A program made the position numbers and the translations under genes. The notes under the pieces were generated by a model. That model was given only the letters and a program-made list of their open reading frames with translations, was not told the origin of the DNA and did not search any database. From positions 248,001 to 312,000 of the forward strand of contig NZ_JBLWFS010000002.1 of assembly GCF_048323755.1 (NCBI RefSeq): a stretch of DNA of 64,000 bases, given 5' to 3'. This document shows positions 53,684 through 62,476 of the stretch, piece by piece; position 1 is the stretch's first letter; every line of letters starts with the position of its first letter. The stretch comes from Alkalihalobacterium sp048323755. Its GTDB lineage: Bacteria > Bacillota > Bacilli > Bacillales > Bacillaceae_F.

Positions 53684-53689
53684 TCTTAT

Positions 53690-54445
53690 TTATGCATTTA
53701 ACTCAACATCTCTTGTTCTTCCAAAAAGGAAGTAACTTTGTACGATCATAAATAAATTACCGATTACCCAATACAACGCTAGAGCTGACGGCATCGCTAA
53801 AGCAGCCATCAAGATCATAGCAGGCATGATATATATTGTGACTTGCATATTGGCGGGCAGCGTACGCATCGTTAGTTTCCCTTGAATAAAAGTAGTAATC
53901 GCAGCAACAATCGGTAATATAAATAATGGATCTGGACTACCTAGATTGAACCAAAGAAAAGAATGCCTCGCAATTTCTTCTGTTCTCATAATGGCAAAAT
54001 AAAAAGCCATTAAAACCGGCATTTGAATGAATATTGGCAAACAACCTGTCATAGGGTTAACCCCATGTTTCTGATATAGACTGAACATTTCTTTTTGAAA
54101 CTTTTGCTGTTCTTTTGGATCTTTCATATTATAACGACTTTTTAAAGCTTCCATTTCAGGCTTTATCGCTTGCATCGCGCGACTACTTCGGTTTTGTTTT
54201 AAAGTTAGCGGTAAAATTACCAAGCGAATAAAAATAGTAACTACAATAATCGATAAACCAAAACTACCGTTAAAGAGTTGAGCAACAAATGTAATTAACC
54301 AGGATAGGGGATACACAAAATAGTGATTCCAAATTCCTGTTGATTCTGCGGAAATAGGTTGAGTCGTTGCTCCACAACTAGCAAGCAACAGGGTACATCC
54401 AATTAATAAAAAGAACAGTATATACTTATTCGTAATCTGTTTCAA
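53690..54445 (-). CDS. yidC: Membrane protein insertase, YidC/OxaA family (SpoIIIJ/YqjG type)
   Basis: A 251-aa lipoprotein insertase (lipobox LLLASCG). Five membrane helices follow, with the conserved groove arginine in IRLVILPLTLKQNRSSRAMQ, and KFQKEMFSLYQKHGVNPMTG and GCLPIFIQMPVLMAFYFAIM. It inserts membrane proteins alone or with Sec. The start is TTG at 54445, seven nt from AAGGAGG. Bacillus has two such proteins; which one this is cannot be told without the other. The rnpA/jag neighbours of spoIIIJ are absent, so it is probably the YqjG-like copy or a third one. Confidence 0.92.
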   Translation of the reverse strand: MKQITNKYILFFLLIGCTLLLASCGATTQPISAESTGIWNHYFVYPLSWLITFVAQLFNGSFGLSIIVVTIFIRLVILPLTLKQNRSSRAMQAIKPEMEALKSRYNMKDPKEQQKFQKEMFSLYQKHGVNPMTGCLPIFIQMPVLMAFYFAIMRTEEIARHSFLWFNLGSPDPLFILPIVAAITTFIQGKLTMRTLPANMQVTIYIMPAMILMAALAMPSALALYWVIGNLFMIVQSYFLFGRTRDVELNA

Positions 54446-54470
54446 TGAACATCCTCCTTATTATTGAGTT

Positions 54471-54749
54471 TTATACGTTCAATAATAAGGAAGGAATTGC
54501 ATCATCATCGTTTTTCGAGTTTCGATCATGAAAGCTCGGTATCTTTCTTTTTATTAATATAAACGATAGGACGATGAGTAGTGGTGGCGTAACATTGAGT
54601 ATTTCGTTGTCTCTATCATTGCTTTTAGCAAAGTACTTTCGTTGAAAATGCCAATGCATAACTTTTCTCGATAATGCGGCTGTAATATAGACCATTGATA
54701 CACCGAGTAAAAGCCAAATAACAGGAAGATCAATCGTCACCTCAAACAT
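54471..54749 (-). CDS. Small membrane protein upstream of yidC, unknown
   Basis: A 92-aa protein from the ATG at 54749 (AAGGGGG eight nt upstream; the ATG two codons earlier is too close). One membrane helix (about 8-27) and a shorter hydrophobic stretch (about 52-63) separated by basic KVMHWHFQRKYFAKSND. It ends 25 nt before yidC, with no terminator, so the two are probably co-transcribed. The in-frame extension upstream runs into the family C repeat and is not coding. Confidence 0.65.
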   Translation of the reverse strand: MFEVTIDLPVIWLLLGVSMVYITAALSRKVMHWHFQRKYFAKSNDRDNEILNVTPPLLIVLSFILIKRKIPSFHDRNSKNDDDAIPSLLLNV

Positions 54750-54796
54750 ACTCATCGCCCCCTTTCTAGTACATTTTGTTAAATTATAACATTTAC

Positions 54797-55196
54797 AAAG
54801 AAAAGCGCAAGGTGCCCGCATATCGGCGACAAGCGCTGGAGGGCCAGCAATAAGTGTCTTGTTCTTTAGACACGTTGTTGGACCGAAGCGACCTCGAGCC
54901 GATGGCACCTGGAGCTAGACAAAGAAAAGCGCAAGCACTCGGTTAGCGACGTACGGACTGGAGCACACCTTATGAGATAAAGGAAACACGGTGATCGCTA
55001 GTGAACCGATGTTGACTTATCGTAAGGCGGTGAGCGAAGTCTCGCTAGTCGCTGAGTGCGGGAGCTAGACAAAGAAAAGCGCAAGGTGCCTGCTTATCGG
55101 CGACAAGCGCTGGAGGGCCAGCAATAAGTGTCTTGCCCTTTAGACACGCTTGTTGGACCGAAGCGACCTCGAGCCGATGGCACCTGGAGCTAGACA
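54797..55196. repeat. Three tandem family C repeats (copies 3, 4, 5)
   Basis: Copy 3 (54797-54920) and copy 5 (55071-55196) are nearly identical to each other and to copy 2. Between them copy 4 (54921-55070) is a different subtype sharing AGCGACGTACGGACTGGA and GTCTCGCTAGTCGCTGAG with copy 1. All start AAAGAAAAGCGCAAG and end GGAGCTAGACA. They fill the 484-bp gap before yhaP. Confidence 0.88.
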
Positions 55197-55233
55197 TAGA
55201 AAACTCAAAGGAACTTCAAATCAAACTAATCGA

Positions 55234-56499
55234 TTATTTTTCTCTTTTGGACAACTGTAATGCTCGTTTAAAATCTTTTAATGAAGACGACTTTCCGTAC
55301 ATTAGTACACCACCGCGATACACTCGAGCACCAATCCAAGCGAATAAAATGATTGTGGCTATAAGAATCCCTACTCCAAGCAGCACTTCCCATAATGGCA
55401 GCGATAGCATTCCTACGCGTAAAAACATAATCATCGGTGCAAAAAATGGAATAAATGAAGTCACCGTAACAATCTTAGCTTCTGGATTAGCTAGACCAAA
55501 CATGGCAATTAAAAAGGCAGCTACAATTAAAAATATCATTGGTGTGACCATTTGATTAACGTCCTCAATGCGACTAACAAGCGAACCGAGCATAGCTGAG
55601 ATCGTTGCATACAAGAAATAGCCGAGGATGAAAAATAAAAATGCGTATCCAATCAAATGCAGCGGAATACCTTGACCTACAATTAACTCTCCTAATTCTG
55701 GATCAAAAGAGTCCGTTGACAATCTTTGTCTAAGGGAAAGAACACCCACTAAGAAAATGAGTACATATTGAGTTAACCCTAACAAAGCAATCCCAAATAT
55801 TTTTCCAAACATTTGTTGAACTGGTGAGGAACTAGAAATCAAGATTTCCATCACTCTTGATGACTTCTCAATTGCTATTTCCGTCGCAATCATATTACCG
55901 AACATAAGGACAGAAAAATAAATAATAAAAAGCAAGATGTAAACAAAAATACGTGCTTGGTTCAGTTCCATTTCTGTTTTTGCTGTTTCAGCAATCGCAA
56001 CGCGCTCGAATTGAATTGGGGCATAAATGCTAGCTACTTCTTCAGGCTGTAGATTTAAGCTTGATGTCACAATTTCTTCTTTTACTTGCTGAAGTGCCTG
56101 CTCTAATTGCCAAGGCAATATTTGTTCGACAACTGTCATCGCATAATATTTTCCTTCAGGTAACCCTGTCTCCCCTAGTGAAACTTCAATCATACCTTCT
56201 ACTTCTTGGTCTATCACTAACGTTTTCGCTTCCGAATACGAGCCCCCAAACTCCTTTAATTCTACAGTAGGGTTGATTTGACCGACAGTATGTTTAAGCG
56301 GTTCAAAAAGTTGACCTGTTTCATCCAACACTAATACAACACTGCTCTCTTTTTGATCTTGATCAAAAACCGTAATAATTCGATCAAAATTCATGAAGCC
56401 AAAAATAAATAAGAGTGTTATTGCCGTCGATATGAGGAAGGATTTTGATTTTAACTTTGAAAGATAAGTATGTGCTAAAACAATAAAAAATTTATTCAT
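55234..56499 (-). CDS. yhaP: ABC transporter permease YhaP (NatB-like)
   Basis: A 421-aa permease of the ABC-2 type: one N-terminal helix (about 18-38), a large extracytoplasmic domain (about 40-175) and five to six C-terminal helices with KSSRVMEILISSSSPVQQMF, the Na+-efflux (NatB) family signature. The ATG at 56499 has AAGGTGGG and overlaps yhaQ by 8 nt. The substrate is unproven; relatives export Na+ or hydrophobic compounds. Confidence 0.9.
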   Translation of the reverse strand: MNKFFIVLAHTYLSKLKSKSFLISTAITLLFIFGFMNFDRIITVFDQDQKESSVVLVLDETGQLFEPLKHTVGQINPTVELKEFGGSYSEAKTLVIDQEVEGMIEVSLGETGLPEGKYYAMTVVEQILPWQLEQALQQVKEEIVTSSLNLQPEEVASIYAPIQFERVAIAETAKTEMELNQARIFVYILLFIIYFSVLMFGNMIATEIAIEKSSRVMEILISSSSPVQQMFGKIFGIALLGLTQYVLIFLVGVLSLRQRLSTDSFDPELGELIVGQGIPLHLIGYAFLFFILGYFLYATISAMLGSLVSRIEDVNQMVTPMIFLIVAAFLIAMFGLANPEAKIVTVTSFIPFFAPMIMFLRVGMLSLPLWEVLLGVGILIATIILFAWIGARVYRGGVLMYGKSSSLKDFKRALQLSKREK

Positions 56500-57391
56500 A
56501 TTGGGCACCCACCTTTTCTAAGAAAATGTCATGTAACGATGGGTCTTCTATTTCAAACTTTCGAACGAACCCTTTTGTTGCTAATAATTGAAATAACTTG
56601 TGTGCTGTTTCTTCAGTAGCTATTTGAACTACAGCTCCTTCTTTCGTATGTTTAACCTTAAGAATACCTTCCAGTTGATCAAGAAATTCGAGTGAAAATT
56701 CTGCTCGGATGACCACATTCATTTTTCCAAAAGACCGTTTAACATCTCGGATATTCCCTCCCACAACAGGTGAACCATTATGTAATATTACTAAGTGTTC
56801 ACAAAGTTCTTCTACATGCTCCATTCTGTGACTGGAAAAAACGATCGTTGTTCCCGATTTGTTAAGGTCAATTACTGCCTCTTTTAATAATTCAACATTT
56901 ACAGGGTCAAGACCGCTAAACGGTTCATCTAAAATGAGTAACTCCGGTCGATGAATCACAGAAGCAATAAATTGAATTTTTTGCTGATTACCTTTCGATA
57001 ACTCTTCTACTTTTTTATTCTGGTATTCAGGAACTTTAAAACGTTCAAGCCATTGATTCATCTCTTTTAAAATGATAGTTTTCTCCATACCTCTTAGTCT
57101 ACCTAAATAAATTAATTGCTCTGACACTTTAAGTTTCGGATATAACCCTCTTTCTTCTGGTAAGTATCCTATTAGTTGACTTGATTTATAATTGATCTTT
57201 TCGTTATTCCATGAGATCTTTCCTTCTGTTGGTTCTAATAGATTTAAAATCATTCGAAAAGTTGTCGTCTTTCCTGCACCATTTGCACCTAACATACCAA
57301 ACATTTGACCTTTCTCAATCGTCAAATTTAAATGATTGACTGCAGTTGTTTTACCAAACTTCTTTGTTAGATCCTCTATTACTAAACTCAT
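56492..57391 (-). CDS. yhaQ: ABC transporter ATP-binding protein YhaQ
   Basis: A 299-aa ATPase with Walker A GANGAGKTT, signature LSKGNQQKIQFIASV, Walker B LLILDEPFSGLDP and switch His FSSHRMEHVEEL. The C-terminal part (about 220-299; domain DUF4162-like, LKVKHTKEGAVVQIATEE) is typical of NatA/YhaQ. It pairs with YhaP, as in B. subtilis. Confidence 0.92.
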   Translation of the reverse strand: MSLVIEDLTKKFGKTTAVNHLNLTIEKGQMFGMLGANGAGKTTTFRMILNLLEPTEGKISWNNEKINYKSSQLIGYLPEERGLYPKLKVSEQLIYLGRLRGMEKTIILKEMNQWLERFKVPEYQNKKVEELSKGNQQKIQFIASVIHRPELLILDEPFSGLDPVNVELLKEAVIDLNKSGTTIVFSSHRMEHVEELCEHLVILHNGSPVVGGNIRDVKRSFGKMNVVIRAEFSLEFLDQLEGILKVKHTKEGAVVQIATEETAHKLFQLLATKGFVRKFEIEDPSLHDIFLEKVGAQYE

Positions 57392-57561
57392 TTTAAACCT
57401 CCAAAACTCGTGTTATTTTTTATATACGGTTGAACTAGAATTATGTTTCACAAAATTTTTAAAAAGTCTATGTTATTCCACAATATGTTTCACTTGAATA
57501 TGTAAGCGATTGAATTTAAAATATTAGTACAAGTCTAACAAATATTAGAGGTGGATAACCG

Positions 57562-57744
57562 ATGGCAGATTACTATTTAACTGTATTTAACCAAACTGGT
57601 GAACAGTTGTTAAATGAAACGATTCAAGCTGCAAGTGATGAAGAAGCGAAAAAAATCGGCGAGCAAAAACTAGCAGAAACAAACTACAGTGAGTACCCTC
57701 ACCGCTTAACAAAAGCAGGAAAAATCCTAATGTTCCACCGTTAG
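57562..57744 (+). CDS. yhzD: YhzD-like protein
   Basis: A 60-aa protein similar along its length to B. subtilis YhzD: YYLTVFNQTGEQLLNETIQA, ASDEEAKKIGEQKL, HRLTKAGKILMFHR. Small soluble alpha/beta protein of unknown function. AGAGGTGG lies before the ATG. It stands alone between yhaQ and yhaX. Confidence 0.85.
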   Translation: MADYYLTVFNQTGEQLLNETIQAASDEEAKKIGEQKLAETNYSEYPHRLTKAGKILMFHR

Positions 57745-57746
57745 GC

Positions 57747-57806
57747 ACGAAAAGCAGAAGGCGCCTGGAGCTAGACACACGAAAAGCGGAAAGCGCCTGA
57801 TCTAGA
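57747..57806. repeat. Truncated family C repeats
   Basis: CACGAAAAGCAGAAGGCGCC TGGAGCTAGACA is followed by CACGAAAAGCGGAAAGCGCC TGATCTAGACA: two head-to-tail stubs that retain only the ends of the element. Confidence 0.6.
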
Positions 57807-57837
57807 CAGCACTGACTGGCAGTGCGTCTTATTACGC

Positions 57838-57870
57838 AAAAAAGGAGACTGAAAACAGTCTCCTTTTTTA
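57838..57870. terminator. Bidirectional terminator between yhzD and yhaX
   Basis: AAAAAAGGAGACTG / CAGTCTCCTTTTTT with a 4-nt loop. Confidence 0.9.
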
Positions 57871-57889
57871 TTCTTTACAATACGTAGTG

Positions 57890-58732
57890 TTAATTCTCTA
57901 TTTTTAGTTGTTTTCGAAATACTTCACGCACCATGTACGCTACTCCGTGCATGTCGTTTGAGCGAGTCACCCAATCTGCTGCTTGTTGGACCTCTTTTGG
58001 TGAGTTCCCCATTGCCACTCCTAAGCCCACTTGAGTAATTAGATCCAGATCTTCTTCAGAAGAACCAATCGCTACCATTTGATCTAGACCAATACCCAGC
58101 TCACGTCCTAAACGGTGTAAGCCTCTTACTTTAGAAACCCCTTCAGGCACAATACTAATACGTCCTTGTTTTCCTTCAATAATAGTTATGTTAGAAACTT
58201 GTTTTTCAATCTCTTCCATTGCTTCTAACTGCTGCTCTTTATCTAAGAACTGCACTTGGATTTTTGGAGGTGCAACCGGGTTATCTAAAATATAATCACA
58301 AATAGAGTCAACAAAGGTAACTGGATAAAATAATGGATCCCCTATTCCTATCGTCATCTTGGCCAAGAGTTGATTTTTGCTTTTGAGCTTATTTCCGATC
58401 CCATACTTTTCATGGAGAAGCCGAACATGACATGTATAATTTTCTAGGATTTCACCAATTTGAAAAACTTTATCCTCATGAATACGTCTTTCAAATAAAG
58501 GTTCATCTAGTTCTGAAGCTAAGTATGCACCGTCATGTGTAATTAAACACGTATCTAGCTTTAAAGCTTTTGCAACTCTCTTAGCAGCTGGAAACGGTCG
58601 ATCAGTCGCTAGTGTAATATATACACCTTTATTTTTTACAAATTCAATTGCATCTTTAGTTTGTCTACTAAGGCGAGCATTTGAGCGTAAAAGAACCCCA
58701 TCAATATTTAGAGCTAATAGACGATAAGCCAC
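57890..58732 (-). CDS. yhaX: YhaX, HAD (Cof-type) family protein with altered active site
   Basis: A 280-aa Cof-type haloacid-dehalogenase-fold protein. Two catalytic positions differ from the family. Motif I, normally DxDGT, reads LALNIDGVLL, with Asn9 in place of the nucleophilic Asp. Motif IV, normally GDxxND, reads GSSEEDLDLI. Motif II (TLATDRP) and the motif III Lys (GVSKVRGL) remain. B. subtilis YhaX carries the same Asn as I recall, so this is a family trait rather than an error. GTG start at 58732 with AAGGGGG. Probably a binding protein rather than a phosphatase. Confidence 0.87.
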   Translation of the reverse strand: MAYRLLALNIDGVLLRSNARLSRQTKDAIEFVKNKGVYITLATDRPFPAAKRVAKALKLDTCLITHDGAYLASELDEPLFERRIHEDKVFQIGEILENYTCHVRLLHEKYGIGNKLKSKNQLLAKMTIGIGDPLFYPVTFVDSICDYILDNPVAPPKIQVQFLDKEQQLEAMEEIEKQVSNITIIEGKQGRISIVPEGVSKVRGLHRLGRELGIGLDQMVAIGSSEEDLDLITQVGLGVAMGNSPKEVQQAADWVTRSNDMHGVAYMVREVFRKQLKIEN

Positions 58733-58925
58733 AAAAATCCCCCTTCTCATTGTTTCTACTACGAACGTGACGTACGTTATAGTAAAGACTATGAAAACGG
58801 GGGCTAGAATAGAACATTTTTAGTTGTCGTTCAATTAAAGTATGAGAAAAGACATTCATTTTCGCAGTATTAGGCGATACGTCTTGTTTTCTAATCCTTT
58901 TCTTTGAACACATACGATGATAATT

Positions 58926-59276
58926 TTATTGTTCAGGGTTGCCGTATAATTCTTCTAATGGTTCAGTGATAATACGGTTAATATCTGTAATAATCATACT
59001 TAAACGTTGTTCTGCTTCCATCATTTTAGAAATGATTGGTTGCTGCTGAACTAACTCAAATAGTTGTTGCGCTTTTTGTGCTTCTTCTTCTGTAATTTGC
59101 ATTCCTTGCATTTGCTTTTGTTGTAATTCCATTTGCATTCTACGGAAGTTTTCAAGCATTTGGTTCGCTGCCGGATCTTTTTCAATTTCCTCGTGTAACT
59201 GTTTCAGTACCTTAAACTCGTCACTTTCCTTAATTGATTTTCCAAGTTCATGTGCTATATCATAAATGTTTGACAT
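58926..59276 (-). CDS. yheA: YheA (YlbF/YmcA family)
   Basis: A 116-aa helical protein of the YlbF/YmcA group. QQKQMQGMQITEEEAQKAQQ and SKMMEAEQRLSMIITDINRI, with the C-terminus EPLEELYG, match B. subtilis YheA. Start at ATG 59276 (GAAGGAGG); 20 in-frame codons upstream have no site. The YlbF and YmcA relatives act with RNase Y, but the role of YheA is not known. Confidence 0.9.
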   Translation of the reverse strand: MSNIYDIAHELGKSIKESDEFKVLKQLHEEIEKDPAANQMLENFRRMQMELQQKQMQGMQITEEEAQKAQQLFELVQQQPIISKMMEAEQRLSMIITDINRIITEPLEELYGNPEQ

Positions 59277-59362
59277 AACGATTCCTCCTTCAAAGTGGTC
59301 TTCACCGACTCTAACATAATATGAGTTTAATTTCATCTCTCATGTCGATTTTTTTATGAATC

Positions 59363-60499
59363 CTAAAGAAAAATAACAATTATTCCTTGAATTAATCCAA
59401 TCATTCCACCAAGTAATCCCCCAAGATACGTAATCATTTTAAATTCTCGCCTAGAAATAGAAAGTACCATCTCTTCTAGACGTTCAACAGCAAAACCTTG
59501 AACTTGACCTTTAACAACTTCTTCTAAGTTCAGCTTTTGCATGAGACTATCAAGACGAGAGACCAGTGTTTGTCCTAATAGATCGACACCTTTAGGTACC
59601 CATTCAGAAACAATGGTTTCCATATATGGCTTTGTCCATTCATTTAATGGTTGGTCCACCCACTCATAGACAGGAACTCTGTTAATAATCGTTTTCTTTA
59701 GTAGAGAAATGACTTCTTCTTTATCTACTTTATTTAAGTAGTACGAAAGCGGCTTTTCTTTAAGTTTATTCCACTCTTTTCTCAACACGGCCTCGATCAT
59801 CTTCTCGGCACTCGCATCATCCAAAAACTTAATAATCTCAGGTTGGACTTTATCCACTAGCCTGTCATTCCCCAAGAACATCGACACCATATTACCCAGG
59901 GTTCCCTTGCCCATTAAAAATCTATCAATCATATCACTGAGACGATCTTTACCTTCTTCACTTTCAAAATAATCTTTCGCTCTCGATAAGATAAATTGAG
60001 TGAAATCGGGAATTGCATTATCTAACTTCTGTGTTAGGTTAGATGGCAACACTTCAGAAATAGGACGGGAGCCATTTTGCATACGGAAGGTCTCAAATCC
60101 GTCCCGGATCCATCGTTCGGTTTTATCTTCAATCGTGCCCCTAACATTTTCTACACCAAATCGTTCATGAAATACAGCTGCTAATGTCGTATCACTTTCT
60201 AGGATAGCTTTAGCTTCTCCTTGCGCCCATAACTTCATTTCATTTGTAAACTTCTCATCCAGTAACTTTTTTTGCAGTCCTTCAGTCGTCAAAAGGTGTT
60301 GTACGACCATTTTACCTAGTTGTTCCGCTAACTCATCTCTTCTTTTCGGAATTAACCCTGGTGTGAACGGAACTCGTTTTTTACCTATATAGATGGGATT
60401 ATAAGGTCTAAACAACATCTTAATAGCTAAAGAGTTCGTTACGCCTCCAATTGTTGCTCCAATAATGATCATCATAAGAATTATTATTACTTCCTTCAC
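59363..60499 (-). CDS. yheB: YheB, DUF445 membrane protein
   Basis: A 378-aa DUF445 protein with membrane segments at both ends (about 3-22, ATIGGVTNSLAIKMLFRPYN, and GGLLGGMIGLIQGIIVIFL) and a helical middle. The family motif MLFRPYNPI ... VPFTPGLIPKRRDELAEQLG is present. Function unknown; in B. subtilis it is linked to spores. The GTG at 60499 is chosen, with GGGGGG 11 nt upstream; the ATG at 60526 has no site. Confidence 0.88.
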   Translation of the reverse strand: MKEVIIILMMIIIGATIGGVTNSLAIKMLFRPYNPIYIGKKRVPFTPGLIPKRRDELAEQLGKMVVQHLLTTEGLQKKLLDEKFTNEMKLWAQGEAKAILESDTTLAAVFHERFGVENVRGTIEDKTERWIRDGFETFRMQNGSRPISEVLPSNLTQKLDNAIPDFTQFILSRAKDYFESEEGKDRLSDMIDRFLMGKGTLGNMVSMFLGNDRLVDKVQPEIIKFLDDASAEKMIEAVLRKEWNKLKEKPLSYYLNKVDKEEVISLLKKTIINRVPVYEWVDQPLNEWTKPYMETIVSEWVPKGVDLLGQTLVSRLDSLMQKLNLEEVVKGQVQGFAVERLEEMVLSISRREFKMITYLGGLLGGMIGLIQGIIVIFL

Positions 60500-60712
60500 G
60501 TTGCCACTTGCCCCCCTATAACTCATCTATTCACGAAATTTTGTTTAAAAACATACTATACGCTATCAGCAAATGCCTATTTCGAATTGGATTCAATCTG
60601 ACACTATTATCCATCATATCGAAAAATGGTTAAAAAGGAAATGGCTGCTTCTTATTTTGACTATGTGAAACGCCATCATTTGAAAAATTTTATTAATGAA
60701 GGAGAGCTCCTA

Positions 60713-62101
60713 ATGAAACAAACTTTTCAATTAAAAAGAAGGTTCGATGAAAAGTCTACCATTCAATTGCCGGCTTCGTATCTCCAAGAACATTCATTAA
60801 CTGCGAACACTTCAATTGAATTGTCATTTGGAAGCAAAACCGTACGTTGTCAAATCACACAACATAATGATTGTGATCAGACTGTCTTCCTCTCAGATCT
60901 TCTGTGGAAACAGTTAAAGTTTCCATTTGAAACGTCTATTCATCTTTTTTACCAGAATGGATGCTTATTAATTGGTCCGCTGATTGGAATTTTCACAGCC
61001 GGATTTACATCTTCTAAACAGTTTCCATTGGGCCAAAGAACTTCACAGTACGCAAAAATATTGCAATCACAAGAAGAAATAGGAGGCTTTTATTTTGTAT
61101 TCGGCCATCACCTTATCGATTGGGAAAATGGAGAAATTAACGGGTACTTCTTAAACGATGGTTCTTGGAGTTTATTAACCGTTCCATTTCCAAATGTTAT
61201 TTATAATCGTATCCCTAACCGGCGAACTGAAAATTTAGCAACGATCCAAACAACAAAAAAGAAATTTGAAACAGAATATGCGATCCCATATTTTAACCCT
61301 AACTTTTTTAACAAGCAGGAAATTCACGAGAAATTATCTAGAGATGACACCGTTCTACCCTTTTTGCCTGAAAGTTTAGTCAAACCAAGTTCTCATGAGC
61401 TTAAAGCATTACTAAGTAAGTATAAGCATTTGTATCTTAAGCCAATTGAAGGCAGTCACGGTGATGAAATTAAACAAATCATTAAACTTCCGGAAGAACC
61501 TTATTTTTACTGCCGTTACCATGATGAAGATCAAGTACGCTTAAGAAGGTATTCGAACTTAACACGCCTTTTACAACATGAATATCCCAATGGGTTAGAC
61601 GATGTGATTGTCCAACAGGGAATTCATCTATTAAAGCTCGGTAAACAACCGATGGACTTTCGGATTCATACGAATAAAAATATAAACGGTCGCTGGGAAA
61701 TCAGCGCGATCGCTGCAAAGAAGGCTGGTTGGCAAAGTGTAACGACACACATTCACCGTGGAGGCGAAGTAATTTCTATAGAAGACCTTGTCCATGATGG
61801 CCTCCTTTCAAAAAAACGAGTGAGTCAACTAAAACAGGCTGCACTCACACTAAGTCATGCACTTGAACATCAATTAGAAGGGTGTATTGGTGAAATTGGA
61901 TTCGATTTAGGAATTGACGAAAACGGAGACATTTGGCTATTTGAAGCTAACTCCAAGCCAGGACGTTTGATATTTGAACAAGGAAAACTAAAAAGAGAAG
62001 ATATCATTTCTAGAGAACTTCCTCTAGAATATGCCATTCATCTTAGTAAAACGGCTTTTGAATTCCCTCATCAGTTTATCAATCAGATGATTACCTTATA
62101 G
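60713..62101 (+). CDS. yheD: YheC/YheD family ATP-grasp protein, spore coat-associated
   Basis: A 462-aa protein of the YheC/YheD group. The N-terminal half (about 1-230) has an unusual fold with TAGFTSSKQFPLG; the C-terminal half is ATP-grasp: LYLKPIEGSHGDEI, DFRIHTNKNINGRWEISAIA, GEIGFDLGIDENGDIWLFEA and NSKPGR, with the Mg-binding Glu and Asn. Members are expressed in the mother cell and associate with the spore coat; the substrate is unknown. ATG at 60713 with GAAGGAG. It could equally be YheC; length favours YheD. Confidence 0.82.
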   Translation: MKQTFQLKRRFDEKSTIQLPASYLQEHSLTANTSIELSFGSKTVRCQITQHNDCDQTVFLSDLLWKQLKFPFETSIHLFYQNGCLLIGPLIGIFTAGFTSSKQFPLGQRTSQYAKILQSQEEIGGFYFVFGHHLIDWENGEINGYFLNDGSWSLLTVPFPNVIYNRIPNRRTENLATIQTTKKKFETEYAIPYFNPNFFNKQEIHEKLSRDDTVLPFLPESLVKPSSHELKALLSKYKHLYLKPIEGSHGDEIKQIIKLPEEPYFYCRYHDEDQVRLRRYSNLTRLLQHEYPNGLDDVIVQQGIHLLKLGKQPMDFRIHTNKNINGRWEISAIAAKKAGWQSVTTHIHRGGEVISIEDLVHDGLLSKKRVSQLKQAALTLSHALEHQLEGCIGEIGFDLGIDENGDIWLFEANSKPGRLIFEQGKLKREDIISRELPLEYAIHLSKTAFEFPHQFINQMITL

Positions 62102-62247
62102 TCGACTTAAGACGGCTTTTTCTAGCTTTCTCTATTTCAATACGATAAAATGAAGACACCAGTAGCATCACTGTAGCGTATACACTATAGAACTGATTTT
62201 TTTCATGGTAACAGCTTGTATTGTGCAAAAAGAAAGGGGAAGCAGTC

Positions 62248-62463
62248 GTGATTTCACACTTTCAATGGAAAGAACTTCGTAATAACCTTGTCCGTCAAGA
62301 GTGGGAGTTTTCTTTTTTCTATAAAGGAGAATATTATCTTGGCGTATATTATAAAGACGGTTCGATTAGCTGGACAGATCCAGCCCCAAAAGAGGAAGAA
62401 AAAAAACAGTTAGAACTCCAAGTTCATGACCTGTTCCTCTATCACGTGTATGAAGAACATTAA
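62248..62463 (+). CDS. yheE: YheE family protein
   Basis: A 71-aa protein starting at GTG (AAGGGGA site): ISHFQWKELRNN, WEFSFFYKGEYYLGVYYKDG and HDLFLYHVYEEH match B. subtilis YheE, an uncharacterised small soluble protein. Upstream TTG at 62221 is less likely. Downstream of yheD, separated by 146 nt, on the same strand. Confidence 0.82.
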   Translation: MISHFQWKELRNNLVRQEWEFSFFYKGEYYLGVYYKDGSISWTDPAPKEEEKKQLELQVHDLFLYHVYEEH

Positions 62464-62476
62464 GCATTTTGATATA

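Noticed and set aside
54750..54908. N-terminal extension of the small gene upstream of yidC
   Set aside because: The extension consists of the family C repeat; the ATG at 54749 has the only ribosome site.
55133..55555. Plus-strand frame of 140 codons
   Set aside because: Begins in the family C repeat and continues antisense to yhaP.
57896..58732. Sequencing error as the cause of Asn in the YhaX motif I
   Set aside because: The reading frame is intact, motif IV is also altered, and the B. subtilis protein has the same residue as far as I recall.
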